Below, in pieces: positions 22,185 through 22,412 of a stretch of 22,412 bases of DNA. The notes below the pieces were generated by a model. It worked only from the letters and a program-made list of their open reading frames with translations, had not been told where the DNA came from and did no database searches. Positions within the stretch are counted from its first letter, which is position 1, and each line of letters opens with the position of its first letter. The position numbers were made by a program, and so were the translations under genes. The stretch comes from GCA-2709075 sp964492555 (GTDB lineage: Bacteria; Pseudomonadota; Alphaproteobacteria; MPNO01; UBA2964): contig CAZBKQ010000042.1 of NCBI GenBank assembly GCA_964492555.1, forward strand, positions 1 through 22,412, given 5' to 3'.

Positions 22185-22412
22185 CTACCCCCCGGGCACC
22201 CGCCCCCGGATGGCATAGGCGCGGCCGGCAAGCACGATCCGGGAATCGTGTGGCTTCGGCAGGGTCTGGCGGAGCGCCGCCTTGAGCCGTTCGATCTCCG
22301 CCGCCGTCAGGGCCAGTACGGTCTGGCCCTTCATCGCGGACCAGCAATCCCCGAAATCGCGGAATTCAAAGGTGAGCGCCAGGTCGGCCGTCTCTATGGC
22401 GGAAAACCCGGC
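22185..22412 (-). CDS. Probable class I SAM-dependent methyltransferase, C-terminal end
   Basis: An open frame enters from the right edge and ends with TAG at 22185-22187, leaving 75 residues. The pattern (ETADLALTFEFRDFGDCWSAMKGQ, then a helix AAEIERLKAALRQTL, then SRIVLAGRAYAIRGRVPG) matches the C-terminus of a common class of small-molecule methyltransferases related to UbiE/methyltransferase type 11. The SAM-binding part lies outside the window, so the call rests on the tail alone. It converges on aprA, sharing the terminator region. Confidence 0.6.
   Translation of the reverse strand, partial: AGFSAIETADLALTFEFRDFGDCWSAMKGQTVLALTAAEIERLKAALRQTLPKPHDSRIVLAGRAYAIRGRVPGG

Noticed and set aside
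1..22412. Search by eye for CRISPR arrays, insertion sequences, tRNA/rRNA genes and attachment sites
   Set aside because: No repeated spacers, transposase or integrase genes, or tRNA-like cloverleaf sequences were recognised.

Overview
The window looks like a draft or metagenome-assembled scaffold from a sulfur-oxidising alphaproteobacterium. The support is an ECF11-type RpoE/ChrR pair, an alphaproteobacterial-type Fur, an AprM-type APS reductase operon with sat, high GC content, many ATGA-coupled genes, and a run of exactly 100 Ns at 7139-7238. Genus cannot be set from the sequence alone. No tRNA, rRNA, insertion sequence, integrase or CRISPR array was seen.

Layout. 1-1187: two minus-strand genes, a partial cupin dioxygenase-like gene and a DUF1877 gene broken by an in-frame TAG. 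1414-2217: a two-domain VOC protein. 2397-9620: a photo-oxidative or singlet-oxygen type stress locus. It holds chrR-rpoE (minus), a divergent operon for an FAD oxidoreductase, a DUF1365 protein, a CFA-type methyltransferase, an assembly gap and a DUF3833 protein, then a converging SDR-SnoaL operon (minus), an exported fasciclin protein, and a probable unannotated small RNA. 9626-10246: a DedA/YqaA membrane protein. 10373-14888: Fur and a ferric iron ABC transporter (fbpA-fbpB divergent from fbpC) with Fur-box-like palindromes between the arms. 14979-17547: an LLM flavin monooxygenase, a CpdA-like metallophosphoesterase and a MazG-like pyrophosphohydrolase. 17554-22109: sat (minus), divergent from aprM-aprB-aprA. 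22185-22412: the C-terminal end of a probable methyltransferase (minus).

Main observation. Five intergenic sites share the form TGATC(C/T)-N16-(C/A)GTA, which fits what I recall of ECF11 sigma factor promoters. They lie before rpoE, the FAD oxidoreductase operon, the SDR operon, fasciclin, and a gene-free stretch at 9501-9620. The last site is followed at the right distance by a 10-bp perfect hairpin with a 19-nt CCUCC-rich loop and a 12-bp perfect hairpin ending in CTTTTT. This predicts an RpoE-dependent small RNA of about 85 nt. Twelve contiguous loop bases are complementary to the ribosome binding site of fbpC, 4.2 kb away, which suggests that the stress response could lower iron uptake.

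How the genes may work together (inference). Loss of ChrR inhibition would free RpoE to express membrane-lipid-modifying enzymes, an envelope fasciclin protein and the sRNA, while Fur governs iron import. The sat-apr genes carry out the sulfite-to-sulfate branch of sulfur oxidation through APS.
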